Positions 46,633 to 58,880 of a stretch of 64,000 nucleotides of DNA are shown piece by piece. Position 1 is the stretch's first letter. Every line of letters begins with the position of its first letter. The notes below the pieces were generated by a model, which saw only the letters and a program-made list of their open reading frames with translations, made no database searches and had not been told where the DNA came from. This DNA comes from Callipepla californica brunnescens (lineage: Eukaryota; Chordata; Aves; Galliformes; Odontophoridae). The DNA is taken from positions 5,512,382 through 5,576,381 of the forward strand of contig JALIRH010000035.1 of assembly GCA_023055505.1 (NCBI GenBank), written 5' to 3'. Made by a program: the position numbers and the translations under genes.

Positions 46633-49600
46633 CTGCAGTTTCTCCCCGCACCCTGCAGGCAAGCAGCCCCTCTTTCCTCTTCAAGCTCTGCTCACCACTT
46701 CCAAAGCTGAATTCCCTTTCAGATCATGACCTGTATGGTCCCATAGGACCACCTCATGCCATCCTGAATTCCACCTGCTCTTGTATTTCTTGTAAGAAGC
46801 AAGGGAGAGAAGTTACAGGCCTTCGAATGAAACAGTAACACCTCAGGAATTGCATTTGCTCAGCTCATTGCATGCAAGAACCACAAGAGACTTCGGAGCA
46901 ACAGGTTTTTCTGGCTTGAAAAATATTTACAGCACTGAAGTGAAATGGAATTTGAGAGAAATCCAAGGGAACAAACCCAGGTGGGTACCATCCCTGGGCG
47001 ATGAGCTGAGAGACATGAATCAGCACAGAGAAGTGCCAGGCAGCATCATGCAGGAAGAGTGCTTAAACTATTCATACACTGCAGCGGTTCCTGAATTCAT
47101 TGTAGCCTCACCAGAAAACACCCAGCGCTGCTGGATAACCCGATGGAAGGATCTGCTGCTGTCCAAGGAGCAATCAGGAGGAAAACAAGTCACAGAGCAA
47201 CATTAACACAGCAGTGGAAGGTTTCAGTGGGGGTCAGCTGGACAAATCGAATCCAGGAGGTTTCACTCTTCCCCTGTTCATCCTGCCCCAGCACACAGTG
47301 CGGTGCTGAGGTGGGCTGTCTGATGCAGGAAGGCTCATTGCCTGCCAAAAACAGAGGATAAATCCAAAGCCCCGCAGGCTGCTAGCTGCCACTGAGACAG
47401 ATGAGGTGGCTCGGGGCCGGCTCCGACATGGCACATCAGCTCCTGCAACTTTATGGAGTCAGAGAGCTCCCTCCACCTCCCCGAGCTGAGGACAAACACG
47501 AGAGATTGAAAGGACTCAAATTTGTGTCTGCAATTCGGGAATCACGTTCCCTAAACCGCAGGGATCCATTTGTTATATCTCAGGAAGATCGGTGCGAATG
47601 CACACACATAAATACGTATGAGAACCTGCACGTGTACGCTGCTCCCTGCTTTAAAATACCCTGCCAGCTCCTCTAGATCCTAATTGCTGCTACATGTTGG
47701 GCTTCTCCTGCATGCATAAATATGTATTTATAATCTCTGGGACGTGCTCCTTGCCAGCTGATGAACTCAGAGATGCATAGATCACCCACTGGGTGTCACC
47801 TGCTGCCACTTGACCTTCGTGGAAGGATAAACTGCAGCGATTTTCCGGTTCATTTTGCATGTGCCCACATGGTGTTAGAGCACAGAGTGGGTTTTGCACA
47901 GTGTTTGCATCCTTGGGGTGTCTGTGAGAGGATGGGCAACCCAAAGGATATGGGGCATAGTGCTGGAAAAGTGTTTTGAAGGGCTGGGGAAACACAGAAC
48001 AGCATCACCTCTCCCAGGACCCAAAGCAGAACTTATCCCAATGCATCTGCCACAGTATCAATATATCAGATCTAAGGGAAAGCTCCAAATTCACCTCGCT
48101 TCCACATTTTTTGAAGGAAACCACCTCATTTCAGGTGACTTTAGACTTCTGAGTGCCCACTGACTTAACCCCAGGGAGTGGAGAGCTGTGCTCCTCCCTA
48201 TGCTCCTCCACTCTCTCTGTGCTCCCCATCCTGCAGCAGTGGCACAATATTCCTCGTGTGAATTTGGGTTTGCTCCCTGCAGAGCTGCGCCAGCTCCTGC
48301 CAGCTGGTGGGCTGATCTGTGCCGGCTTTAATAATCATCTCTTCTGTCCATAGGATTTTATAACTAATTATTATTTTAAAACAAACCCCCTACACACGAG
48401 TTGTAAAACGCTGCTGAATGTGAATGATCTGATTTGCAACTCTTTTCAATGGGTATTTAACGAACGTTTTTATAGCCCCTTTCTAAAAGAAAAGCGCAGC
48501 CCAGCAGAACTGGGAGAAGTGTCTAAACCAAGGGCAGGTTTTCTGCTGGAGCTGATGGCTTCAGAAGGGAGCGAACTGCCTGCCCACCAGTACACAGGAG
48601 AGCTGGGCATCGGTCCTTACCAGCAGTGAGTGACCTCAGAGCCCTGTCAGAGCCATCCTGCCTGCTCCTACCAGACCCCAGCCTGCCCCACGCATTGTTC
48701 CCCTGTCAAGCAGACGTTCCCCCGTCATTTACACCTCGATTTGTCCTCAAGCCCAGCAGGAAATGGTGTAAATTCCTCTCTTTGTCATGCGTGCAGAGGT
48801 GCTGGGGTCGTGCTGGGGTAGAAGAGCACTGATGGAGGAGGGAGGCAGCTGCTCAAGGCAGGAGGTGATGCTGGCTGCTCCAGCAGTTTTCTCACCACCA
48901 AAAGGTTCTTTCTGAGTTTTGCACCCACTACACAGCACAGTATGGAGGAAGGGTCTCCTGTGGAGGAAAAGCTCTCGCAGGCACAGCTCCTGGATGCTCT
49001 CAGCTGCACTTCGTGCATGCTTGGCTTTTAATTAACAAGGAGCAAATGGATACTGGGAGGGGCCCTGAAGCCAGAGGGGTCCCAGCAGGGATTCATGCCA
49101 TGAGCTCGGGCTCATGGAGCCTCCTGGACCCCCCAGCTAACTGTGCTGCAGGCAGAAGCAACCTGAGTGCTCGAATAAAGAGCCCTTCTCCTGCAGAGAA
49201 CAGATGAAGCCCTGGGCAGGCTCCGGGCTCATTTCACTGAAGGAAAGGAAGAGAAACTGTAGGTGATGAGTATGGAGCAGCAGCTCAGCCTCCCCGGGCT
49301 GCAGCAGGGGTGCAGGAGGCGATGGGGCACAGCAGCCAGCCAAGCCATGCCCTGATCAAAGCTGTGCAAAGTTTTCTTTCTCCTATTTTGAACACTTCTG
49401 ATGACTTCTTCCAAAAAAAAAAAAAGAAAGAAAAACAAGCAGTGATGGAGCAAGGGCAGTTTGCATCTGCTCAGGAGAGATGGGTTTGTCTTTATTGGCT
49501 TCGCTCGTTAAAGATCTGGAGATGGGCGAGATCGTGACATGAGTGATTGGAAAACTCAGGTGATGGAAGAGGGAGAGAGAAAGGAAAAGGCTTTTTTCTT

Positions 49601-50227
49601 CTCCCCTGCTGAAGACAGCAGGATCTGGGGAAGGATTGACTTAGCGCTATCCATCAGGAAAAGACTTTCCATCAAAAAGTGAGCAAGAAAAATTGAGGCT
49701 GGGAAAAAGCAAGAAGATGGCAAGGAGAGCAGCCCCGCTCCACACTGCAGCTCCTGCCTGCCTGCAAAGGCTCCTGAGAGGTCAGCACAGCCAGGTGTGC
49801 AGTGCTGGAGCAAAGAAATGGAATGGATGAGAGAGGTGTGGGTAAAGAAGGACCCCCCCAGAGTGTTTTAGGAAAAGAGCTGCTGTTCGGGTGGGGGTAT
49901 CTCTGCAGCAACATGCTGTCACAGGAGGATGCGCCTCTTTGAAGATTTTTCTGGTCACTAAAAGCTTTGAAGATGATGCTGTGTTCTACAGGTTTGCTTT
50001 GGGCACTGCAATGGAAATATCTCACTGCCAGCTCCAGGCAGAGACCAGCAGGTCCATGCATGAACGTCCTAAAAGAGGGGTGACCCTGGTCTTTGGTTTT
50101 TTTCTGAAAAATCTCTCTTTTTAGGGTGAGAAAAGCTGTAGCACATCAGAATCCACTGCAAAGCACTGCCAGCTCAGCAGGGAAGGCAGATTTACCTTGG
50201 AGTCTGTAGAGTGATGTAGGGTGAGCA
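46633..50227. other. Long non-coding stretch
   Basis: Unique DNA. An AT-rich block at 48320-48480 (TAATAATCATC, CTAATTATTATTTTAAAAC, ATTTAACGAACG) is a weak regulatory candidate. An A-rich tract lies at 49413-49436. Frames of up to 129 codons have no recognised content. Confidence 0.4.
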
Positions 50228-50340
50228 CCTGAATGAATAGTACCCCATAGGGTGATGACCCAAAATGAATAGTACCCAAACTGTGTATCCAAGATGGATA
50301 GTATATTGTTGGACAGATTATCCAGATGGTATTCAGACAC
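50228..50340 (+). repeat. Minisatellite, period about 30, three to four units
   Basis: TGAATGAATAGTACCCC (50230), AAAATGAATAGTACCC (50262), AAGATGGATAGTAT (50291) and CCAGATGGTATTC (50322) recur about every 30 bases, with spacers sharing GATNANCC-type ends. Units diverge from left to right. Confidence 0.7.
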
Positions 50341-50429
50341 CTGATAATACAGGAAAGGCTCACCTGGAACCCCACACAGGAGGGATCTCCAACATGAGGC
50401 CCTTCCTCAGTGGTGGTCAGCCCTTAGAT

Positions 50430-50480
50430 GGGCCTGGGAGAGTTGGAGCCAGATTCTACCCCTTCTGGTCATATAGGTGC
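50430..50480 (+). repeat. Possible diverged relative of the four-copy repeat
   Basis: GGGAGAGTTGGAGCCAGATT followed by CTACCCCTTCTGGTCATATAGG aligns in order with the core block GGGAGGCTGGAGCCAGGA..CCACCCCTTCCCTGCCCTCATTTAGG of the family. Only about 42 bp match, so this may be an older related element or coincidence. Confidence 0.35.
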
Positions 50481-51479
50481 ACTGTCTTCTGAGCTCCTGT
50501 GGCTGACTCAGTGCTCACCTCAGCTGATCAATCAGTGGTTCAGGCAGTGATTCAACAGTTCCCATTCAGAATCCCAGAGCAGACCATGCAGAATCTGTTG
50601 CAAGGCAAGGCACCGTACAAAAGCAGATGGAATGAAGCTGAATTTGAAGGAAATGATCTGCCCTGCAAGGTCAGCAAGATTTGTTTAACAACTCTTCACT
50701 GCTATCCTATCTCACTGTGGGCTCCCTTTGCTTCCATCAGTTCCAGGCACTGCAGCTCACCCATCCCAGGTCCCATCACAGCCCTCACAAAAACACTGCC
50801 ATCGTTAACACTATGCAAATGTGGCATATGCAGATCAGCACCTCCAAAAATGATACGCAATCACGCAATTAGCAACAGCCTCGGGTTGAACTCTCAGGTA
50901 GTGTGAACTCCTGCAGTCCTTAATTTTGCCTTACACATTCTGTAACGTCACTGTGCCGCTGTGGAGCTGTTTGAAGATGGATGTCCCCAACAGGCTCTGC
51001 CCCATGCTTTACTTTGCCTCCCCTCGAGGAGGGGAGGATGACACAGGGCTGCTTTTCACACCGCAGATAGCACAGCCATAAATTTCACTTATATCCAGTA
51101 AAACACCGGCATCCAATTAAAGCCATAATCCTATAAAGCTGCCAGCAATCAAACACACTTTCAAAAATCAAAAGTGACAGGTGCTTTAAATCAATACATC
51201 CAGGTAACAACTTGCAGCTTGTAGGATCTCCTGACAGCACATCTTTTGCTGCGGTGGCTGCTTTGTACCGAAGCAGAAACAACAAATATTCTGGGCTGTG
51301 GCTTCGGGGTTTATGGCTTCTTCCCCTTCTAGCCTGAGTGGCAGGTAACGATGGGGGCTTGGGATGGAAGGAAATCAGGAGGAGTTGGGGTCTGCTGGAG
51401 AAATTCACTGCCAAAGTGTCTCACTCCGTGTTATCAGACCTGGCTGCTCCTTGGCTCCTCTCCCGAGCGATGCCACGTG
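50481..51479. other. Non-coding stretch, no gene seen
   Basis: Unique DNA including an octamer ATGCAAAT at 50813-50820 and AT-rich patches at 51070-51190. No gene or further repeat is recognisable. Confidence 0.4.
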
Positions 51480-51660
51480 GAGCGATGCTTTGGGGCAGAT
51501 CACTATCGTTGCTGGAATTTTTAATTCCGGAGGTGAAAATATAAATAGATGTGTAAGAGAGCCTTTAATTTATGAGCCGCATTCCGATAACTGCTACGGG
51601 CTCTGCCAAATTCGGAAACCTGTTCTATCGGCGCCGTACAAGCGGTTGGCAGTGCGTAGG
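51480..51660. promoter_or_regulatory. Candidate conserved regulatory element
   Basis: GGAATT-TTT-AATTCC (51514-51528) is a short dyad. It is followed by AATATAAATAGATG, CTTTAATTTATGAGCCGC, ATTCCGATAACTGC, AATTCGGAAACC, ATCGGCGCCGTAC and AAGCGGTTGGC. The CpG density beside AT words is unlike the flanks. It overlaps open plus frames (51364-51907) that I judge to be chance. Function is inferred. Confidence 0.35.
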
Positions 51661-54330
51661 GACGGGGCGGGTGATGGATGCTAAGGAGCATCACTGCCAC
51701 TCACCGTCGCCTTGCCAGGAGGGGGAGAGCCGCTGCTCTGCGGCCGAGGGTCACAGTGCTGCAGAATTGCTGCTTTTATTCATTCTGCTGGGGGAGATTC
51801 CACCCCAAACATCCCGGCTTGCTGCCCACTGTGCCAGTGCCTCATGGGGCTCTGCGGACCCACAGCTGCTGGTGAGGACATGGGAAAGGGGAGAGGGAAA
51901 GGACTGAAGGCATTATCCAGGCGTTCTGGGGCTGGCACTGCCAAATTCCTGCAGTTCAGCAAGCCTAAAGTGCAGAGCTGTTATTCATCACCCACACTGC
52001 CTTCAGATACTGCTTTTGGGGGGGAAAATGTGCATTCAGTTGAGGGTGAGGGCCTTTTTGGCTGCACATCTCTCTGGTGCACCTTGCACATGCCCAAAAT
52101 AGCCCCAAAACAATGCCCTACTTTCCTTTCCGAGCCTGACTTGCCAGGGCTGGCAAGCAGCACAATTCCCACACTCTGCCTGCTCCGCCTGTGTTATATT
52201 ACACGCTGCTCTCTGCTAAAACTTGTTTTTGCCAGACCAGAATCGCATGTGCTGGGAGAAGCAGCGCCCGGAGCGGTGCCCAAGGCGGCTCACAGCCCTG
52301 CTGAACCCACAGCTTTCCAGCAGCACCGGCTGCTTGGCCACTGCTTTAACTGCCACACGTGCCATGGCAGGGAAAGTATTTGAAGCATATTTAAGAGCAC
52401 TTTAAACGCTTTTACTGCGGCCATTTTTTTTGTATCCCACCACCTGTAAAAGCGGGCACTTCCATCATCAGAGTCCAAACGCAATAAACTTGGAGGCAGT
52501 CATAAAGAGGACGTATTTTCTGCTGACCTGGAGTAGATCTGCCAGACCTCAGCAGCTCCCAGAGCTACAAAGTGATGCTCAGGCTCCCTCAGGGCAAGGA
52601 GCAAGGAGCTTCACCATACGAGGAGCCTGCACGTGCCCCAGCCCCACGGATGGCACGTTTCCTTCTTCAGTCCTCCGCAGTAATAAGCTGTGTGCTTGAA
52701 ATTAATGACCACTTGGCAGAGAGAAAATGTACCCATTGACCCAGGGCTGAGCTTCAGCCATTTGAAGCGCAGCATTTGATGCTGTTCAAATGTTCATTTT
52801 CAGGATTCGTGGGACAAAGCGGTGATCTTCTGAATGCAAAATGTTTTTAATGCCATCAAAGTGTTCGGTCTCTCATCTTCAAAGTTCATTTAGTGGGAAA
52901 TGTCCAGCAGGTTTCCATTGATATAATTCCAAAAGGAAGATGAAGAAATCTCTGGGTACACGTTTCAGACGTGCCTACATCCCCGAAGTATATCACTAAG
53001 TTAACAAAATATGACCCAAGCAATATTCAAGGCAAGGATCCGAGGATCTACATCCCAAAACTTATGGTCTCAGCATCTCTCTTCTCATAGGAAAAGTCAT
53101 TTTCTCCTTTCATGGGCTTTTGGCATTGGGTCAAAGCATCATCGCAGCACATGGCACATGGAAGTGGCTGTCACATTCATCCCATCTCCAGCTGAGTGAG
53201 TGGCACGATCCCACCTCCCATCCGCACTTTTCAAGTACTGCATTCACAACAGGCACCCTGAAGTGGATCTGCTTCATCTGGTGTGTTTAATCTGCCGCAG
53301 ACCTGGAGTTAAGGGGGAAAAAAAAATAAATCTGTCATTTGAGGAGCCCTGTTTCCTCTCCCCGCTAATAGGATTATTCAGAAATGTTTTAAATCAAAAT
53401 CCCACAGCCTGTTGTTGGCTTTCAAATGAGGCTGAGCTTTTCTGGTGTGCCGTTTTTCCATCTTTCCGCTGGGAATGGACTCTGCAGCAGAGCCCCAGAG
53501 CTCCAAGGGGCCACAGGCAGCTCTGAGCCACATTGCTTGGGAAAAGTGGGGTTTGGGGGTCAGAAAAGCACTGGCTTTCTAGCAGAGCTGCAGGAAAAGC
53601 ATCCCATGGGCTGGGGAGGTAGATACAGAGCGGGCTGCAGTGACAGCACCAAGCTGCTCCCATCAGTCCTGGGAGATGCACTTGGGGACAAGAAAGGATG
53701 CTGAAAAATTGGCAAGAGTGTAAAGAAAGGCCCAGAAATGACACAAGGGCCAGGGAAAATGCCTTATAGTGGATGGCTTAAAGAGCTTTGCCTCTTTATC
53801 TTATCAACAAGAAAAATGAGAGTGACTTGATTACAGCACACAGGCACCTTCTCGGGGAGAAAACATTGGGCATGACAAAACCTCCTTAATCCGTCAGCAA
53901 CGGGCAGGATGAGAGAAGCAAAAGCTGGAAGCAGAAGCCAGACCCACTGAAAGCAGCAAGCGGGCACGATCTCTCCCCCTTCATTTCATCCCACACACGA
54001 TGGATTCACCATCTCAGCAATCCGCCAGCAAAGGGGGAGCAGCAAAGACAGAGCACTGCGGGTCAGTGCACCAGGTCTGGGGGTCCCGTGTGCCACAGTG
54101 CACGGGATTTGCACGGATTTGCACAGCTGCAGGTGTGCCCACACTGCAGCACTCCGGGAGCCCTCCGCTCGCCGGCAGAGTTTGCCACTTCCAGCCCCTC
54201 ACTCCCATCGCAGCCGGCAGATGCATCTGATCCACACTGGGGATAATGATAGAAAATTACAGTGTAATAGGATAATGGGATTTATTTATAGAATTTGCTT
54301 TCCAATCACGCCCACATGATATATGTATCC
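51661..54330. other. Long non-coding stretch with the longest ORF in the window
   Basis: The 223-codon plus frame at 51712-52383 is the longest in the window but is rich in Cys, Gly, Pro and Ser with no recognised domain, so it is not supported as a gene. GCCATCAAAGTG (52853-52864) and CTTCAAAG (52879-52886) are TCF/LEF-like words in an AT-rich patch. Confidence 0.4.
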
Positions 54331-54356
54331 ACACACGCGCGCGCGCGCACACACAT
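54331..54356 (+). repeat. Alternating CA/CG tract, potential Z-DNA
   Basis: ACACACGCGCGCGCGCGCAC followed by ACACAT gives about 25 bp of strict purine-pyrimidine alternation with seven CpGs. Confidence 0.9.
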
Positions 54357-55301
54357 GGCACTTTCTATGTATATATATTAGCATAAGTGGATGGCTTTGT
54401 GGAAGGGAAATGCCACCTGGGGGATGTCAAGATGTTCCCAAGTGGTTCAACACCAGCGAGAAGGGTGCTGGCACATCACAAACAGTCCTCTCATCATCAT
54501 AACAATGACACCGTATTTCTGTGGTGCTTTTATCTCAAAGCACTCAGAAAAAAAAAAAAAAGGGAAAAAAATAGAAGAAAAAATGAATGTAAACTGCTGC
54601 ACAAACCCCAGCGTACGCTGAGATGAGAATTGAAATGCAATTACAGACTTAACCGGAGACACATCCTGTATCCAATAGAAACAAGCAAAGGGAAATTTAA
54701 GGAGGCAGCTTGTAATTAGCTGGGGATGGTCAGCACAGCAGGACTCCTAACGAACTTTCTCCCCGCAGCACTGTGTTAGGTTTAATACCGAGGTGCAGCA
54801 GGTTGGTGTGCCTCTAAAACCCAAAGCAGCGTGAACAAGGCAAGCAGACGAAGCAGCAGGAGCAAAGCCTAGGTGATGAAGCACAGCAATAACTGAATGG
54901 AGGCTGCAGTGTGTTTCCCACCTCTTGTTGCTCCATCCAGGTTTGCCAGCCCTCAGAATTGTGGGGTTTTACCACCTCCTGTACCTTCTGTATGCCGCAG
55001 CAGAAGGATAAAAGAAAGGATGGGATTCTAAGTGCCCGTCTATGGGATGGGACTGATGGTGGTGGGTGAGCAGTCCTGCTCAGCATCCCTGCCCATGCAT
55101 TGAGCACAGCCCCATTGGTGCAGGAGCGGATGGGGCAGCAATGCCCTCATGGAGGTGCAATTATTTGGCAAGGGCTGCTGTGAGGATCCACAGAACCAGC
55201 TTCTCTGGGGAAGATCAAAGTGTCCGAGGCTAAGCTCTGATCATCAGAGCTGAGAGCAGATGCGGGAGAACAGAGAGGAGAGGAAAAATTATGAAGAAAA
55301 A
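54357..55301. other. Non-coding stretch with A-tract
   Basis: Contains TATATATTAGC at 54370-54380 and A-rich DNA at 54546-54582. Unique elsewhere, with no gene seen. Confidence 0.4.
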
Positions 55302-55323
55302 GGGGTGGGTGGGGGGGGGGGTG
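55302..55323 (+). other. G-quadruplex-forming sequence
   Basis: GGGGTGGGT followed by an 11-base G-run and TGG meets the four-G-tract rule for a quadruplex on the plus strand. No promoter or open frame lies nearby. Confidence 0.7.
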
Positions 55324-56798
55324 GCTCAGAGAAAAGTGAGGTTTTCTGCTATGGGAGATGGATAAGCCCTAAATAAAGCCCTGTGTGGTTGACATTTCAC
55401 CTCTGTTCACCCCTTCAGACAGTCCTTGCCTCCTCAGCTGGTTTGTGCTGGTGGTGTTGGGTGGGGGCTGGCTATCTCCCATCCCCCCCAAACTTGGCAC
55501 ATCTCGGTTCAGTTTTGCTGGTGGCACAGCAGGTGCTCTGTGGCCTTTTTTTTATTTTTTATTTTTGGAAATGCAGAAGGCCAGGAGGGCTCAGATCAAC
55601 TCTTACAGATCCTGTTGCCTCTGGAGGAAAAGCCAAAGCGAACTCCTGCTCTTTCCTGCTGCTTTGATTTCAGTGCTGTCACAAGGGCTCTCCAGGATGC
55701 TGGGGCACTGACCCCAGATCCGCAGGATCCTGGTGCTGGATCCATCCCCAAACTCCCTCTGCCCACCAGCAGTGATCAAAGCAGCAAGAGTGATCTGGGA
55801 CCTCTCCCCATGCAGTGGGAAAAGGACTGGAGAAGGCGTGGGGCTGCTTCCTGCTCCCTTAAAATGTAGTTGTGATCTATATTCAAATAGAAGTTTAATG
55901 AGCCTTTCCCAGTTTCCAGCAACTTTATCACATCATTAAGGCATACAAATGAATAATACATCTGGCGGTTGGGTTAAGCTGAGCTCCAGACCTGATGCAA
56001 CTTCAAACGGACACGGGAGGAGACGCAGGAGAATGGGGCTGGGTGAGGATGGGGTAATTCGGGCTCCTGGACCCTTCCAGCAAGACGAACTCTTGCTATT
56101 TTAATGCTGTGACGAGCAGGAGCTGCTCTCACCCCACGGCATCCCTTCTCCTCATTCTTGCCTGCAGAAAGAAATAATTAAATACATTTTAGTATTATTT
56201 TGAGTCATTTCTTCCAGAAAATTCAGCCTCAGACATGTGCAAGGCTGTGTGCTGAGGTAGAGGGGCAGAGGCACCGCTAAGCTTGGGCTCCACGTGATCC
56301 TCTGCCTCCAGCCCACCTCCATCTCTTCCCATCATTAAAAATGAGGCAAATTGGGAAAAAACAGCCTGATGACGTTCCATCCCACCTGACTGAGTGCTGG
56401 GTCACGTCTTGGACAAATCGTTTCGTTCCCAAAGAGGAATGTTCATTCCACCCAGATGGATGGGCACGCAGATATGTTGCTGCTCTTGGAGGCAGGATGC
56501 AGCACCCCAAGTAAGAAAACAACCTCGCTAATTAAAATGGAAGCTCATTTAAAACAGGAGAGGAAGGCTGAAGAGAAAGCAAGATGCTGAAACAGCCGTG
56601 TCCTGTTCTGGATGGGAAGTGCATTCTCCCCAAGGGGAAAATAAGCAATTAATGCCTGCAAGACTCGCAGCAGCAATGATGAGATCCTTGGCTGATGCTT
56701 TGGTGCGACTGCGACCTCGAAGGAGCTGCGATGAAGGGAATTGTTGGGGGATGCATGAAAACTTGAGGAGCCCTCCTTCTCTGTATTGACGAACTCCA
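55324..56798. other. Non-coding stretch, no gene seen
   Basis: Unique DNA. A 147-codon plus frame (55426-55869) overlaps two others in different frames and has no recognised content. An AT-rich patch at 55865-55960 (GTTTAATGAGCC, CATCATTAAGGC, CAAATGAATAATACATC) is a weak regulatory candidate. Confidence 0.4.
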
Positions 56799-56863
56799 TT
56801 TTAATTGCTATCTGAAATTAATTGGGATAGCGATAGCTTGGAAGTCATCGCTTGCAATTAAAA
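56799..56863. promoter_or_regulatory. Inverted homeodomain-site pair
   Basis: TTTTAATTGC (56799-56808) and GCAATTAAAA (56854-56863) are perfect 10-bp reverse complements 45 bp apart. The spacer holds GAAATTAATTGGG and GATAGCGATAGC. Each arm carries a TAATTG homeodomain core. Binding is inferred. Confidence 0.35.
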
Positions 56864-58689
56864 AGCTCGAGATTAGAGGGGAAGAGAAGCAGGAGGGCAG
56901 AGAGTCAGCACAGCAGTGGGCATCCTCTGCTCAAACCGTGGGCATTTGGACAGACAGGAGCACGTTTTCCCCACGCAGTGGTGGTGCTGGGTGGGGTTTT
57001 GTTGCCTGGGGGCTTTCTTGATGAATAAGTTGCACCCACCCAGACCGGTGGTCTGCGAACATTGATTTGTGTTTCTGTGACTCTTTCTGATTGTAGTATT
57101 TGGGGCCGTGCTTATCGCTATGAAAAAAACAAAAAAAGAAAGCCATCTTGTGTCATTGATAAAACCAGTGATAACTGCGGAGGTCAAGGAAAGGAGGGGG
57201 GAGAGATGAGAGAGCAGAGGACAAAGTTGCAGCTCCAGCTCCATCCTCACCCCCTCCCACCCCCAGCTCTGCAGGAGAATGGCCCAGAATGGTTAATTGT
57301 GCAGAGTTCCCCCAGGGCTCTGGCTGGGGGGAGGAAGGAAGGAAACAATTTAGCTGCTTTTCCTCGTTATCTGATCTCAGTCATTTTAATTTGTGCTCTC
57401 TTTGAGGCTTCTCCTATTTATATATATATTTTTGTTGTTGTTCATCTTCTGCTGTCGGCTGTGTGTTCAGCTGAGTAATGGATGACATTGCAGGAAAACA
57501 GGAGATTTTTCTTGTCCGACCCAATGAGCACTTCCAAGGTCATACGTGATGGAAGAAGACAGTGCTTTCAAGGTGAGGTAGAAAAGGGGATAAAAACCCT
57601 TCTCTTATCAGATCTTCTTCATTTTTAATACGGTTGCCACTGTATTCCCATCAGAAGCCAAAAACAGCCTCATTCTTTCCCATCTTTTTGCCTTTTGGTG
57701 GCTGGTCCTAAGCAACCATCCAAAGGAGCTGACAAAGCTCAGTCACAGAGAGCTGTCCTTAAGGAAAGACAGAAAGGAGAAGCATAGGAGACCTGGGAGA
57801 TTGACAGCCCTCCTCAGGACCCTCCTTGGGGATACAGGGGGGTCAAGGTTGTGTCCCCCCCACCCAACCCTATCTCTGTCTGCCTGAGAGAGGACGTGCT
57901 GTGGGATGGAAAGATCCTAATACAGGGGACCAAGTTTGACCTGGCTGGGGACAGAACTTCACTTTGCAGGTAAATAACACACAGCATTTTCAGTACTCTG
58001 AGCTCCAAACTGCAGGTTTGGGGGTTATAGGATACCGAGAGATAGCTGAACCCAGAAGCAGCAACTCCCAGGGGGGCTGGAGGAAGGTAGAGAAGGATCT
58101 CTTGCACACTTTGTGGCTTTTGTAGCATTATAAAGAGACAACAAGGTGAAAACAGCTTCTAATTACACCTGGTTTTGTTTGAGCAATTAAGGAGTGGGCA
58201 TTCCCATTACAGGAGAGCCCAGGCAGAGCCTCAGCGAGGTCAAAGCAAAGCAAAGCAGAGTGCAACAACACTAAGCTTTGATTAACTGCAAAAACAGTTC
58301 CGTGCTCTGATTTTGGCATCTGGAGCTCCCAGGTCTAAGGGAGAGTTATCTGTATCCTTTCTGGAAATAGGAACAAGACTGAACAGCCCTTGCAGCTTGC
58401 AGAGGGGGCAGCCCAGCACCCGGGAGGAACCACAGCCCATGCAAACTCACTGGCACGAGGACACCATTGGCTCCAACACAGTGAAACAGAGCCCTGCAGC
58501 CCTAATTAAAAGGGCCACTGCTAATTAACTTCAAAACGCAGCTACTCGATGCACTTTCCACCCTGCTGCAGGGTTGGCTGTCACTGCTGGGTGCAAGTGC
58601 TCCTCGCTGGGTCGGCTCTTGTCCCGGGATGATCCCCAGGGCAGGGCTAACCAAATCTTTGTAGTCTGCTCCCCCTGAGCTCTCTCCTC
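56864..58689. other. Non-coding stretch, no gene seen
   Basis: Unique DNA with an A-rich patch (57122-57141), a TATATATATATTTTTG run (57418-57433) and an AAAGC iteration near 58242. No supported exon. Confidence 0.4.
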
Positions 58690-58880
58690 CTGCCTCTCCT
58701 CTCTCCTTTTATTATCTTTTCCCTTTTTTTAATTTGACCAATCCTGGTTCCCAGCCTCAGAAATCGGCGAGTTATAATAGAAATGTCTTCTCAGCCGTAT
58801 TTATAGCATCGCACCAGCGTGAACCTTGCATAAAGTTCAGGTAGCATGGTAATTTAAATTTAGTTCACAGAGGCAGCAAG
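58690..58880. promoter_or_regulatory. Candidate regulatory block
   Basis: T-rich start, then GACCAATCCTGG (CCAAT-box-like), AAATCGGCGAGTTATAATAG, GCCGTATTTATAGCATCGC, CTTGCATAAAG and GGTAATTTAAATTTAG. AT-rich with retained CpGs. The CCAAT and TATTTATA words are about 65 bp apart, so a minor promoter cannot be excluded, but no transcript evidence is visible. Confidence 0.25.

Noticed and set aside
51712..52383. Longest open frame, 223 codons, plus strand
   Set aside because: Residue composition is biased to Cys, Pro, Gly and Ser, no domain is recognisable, overlapping frames are also open, and there is no start context or splice support.
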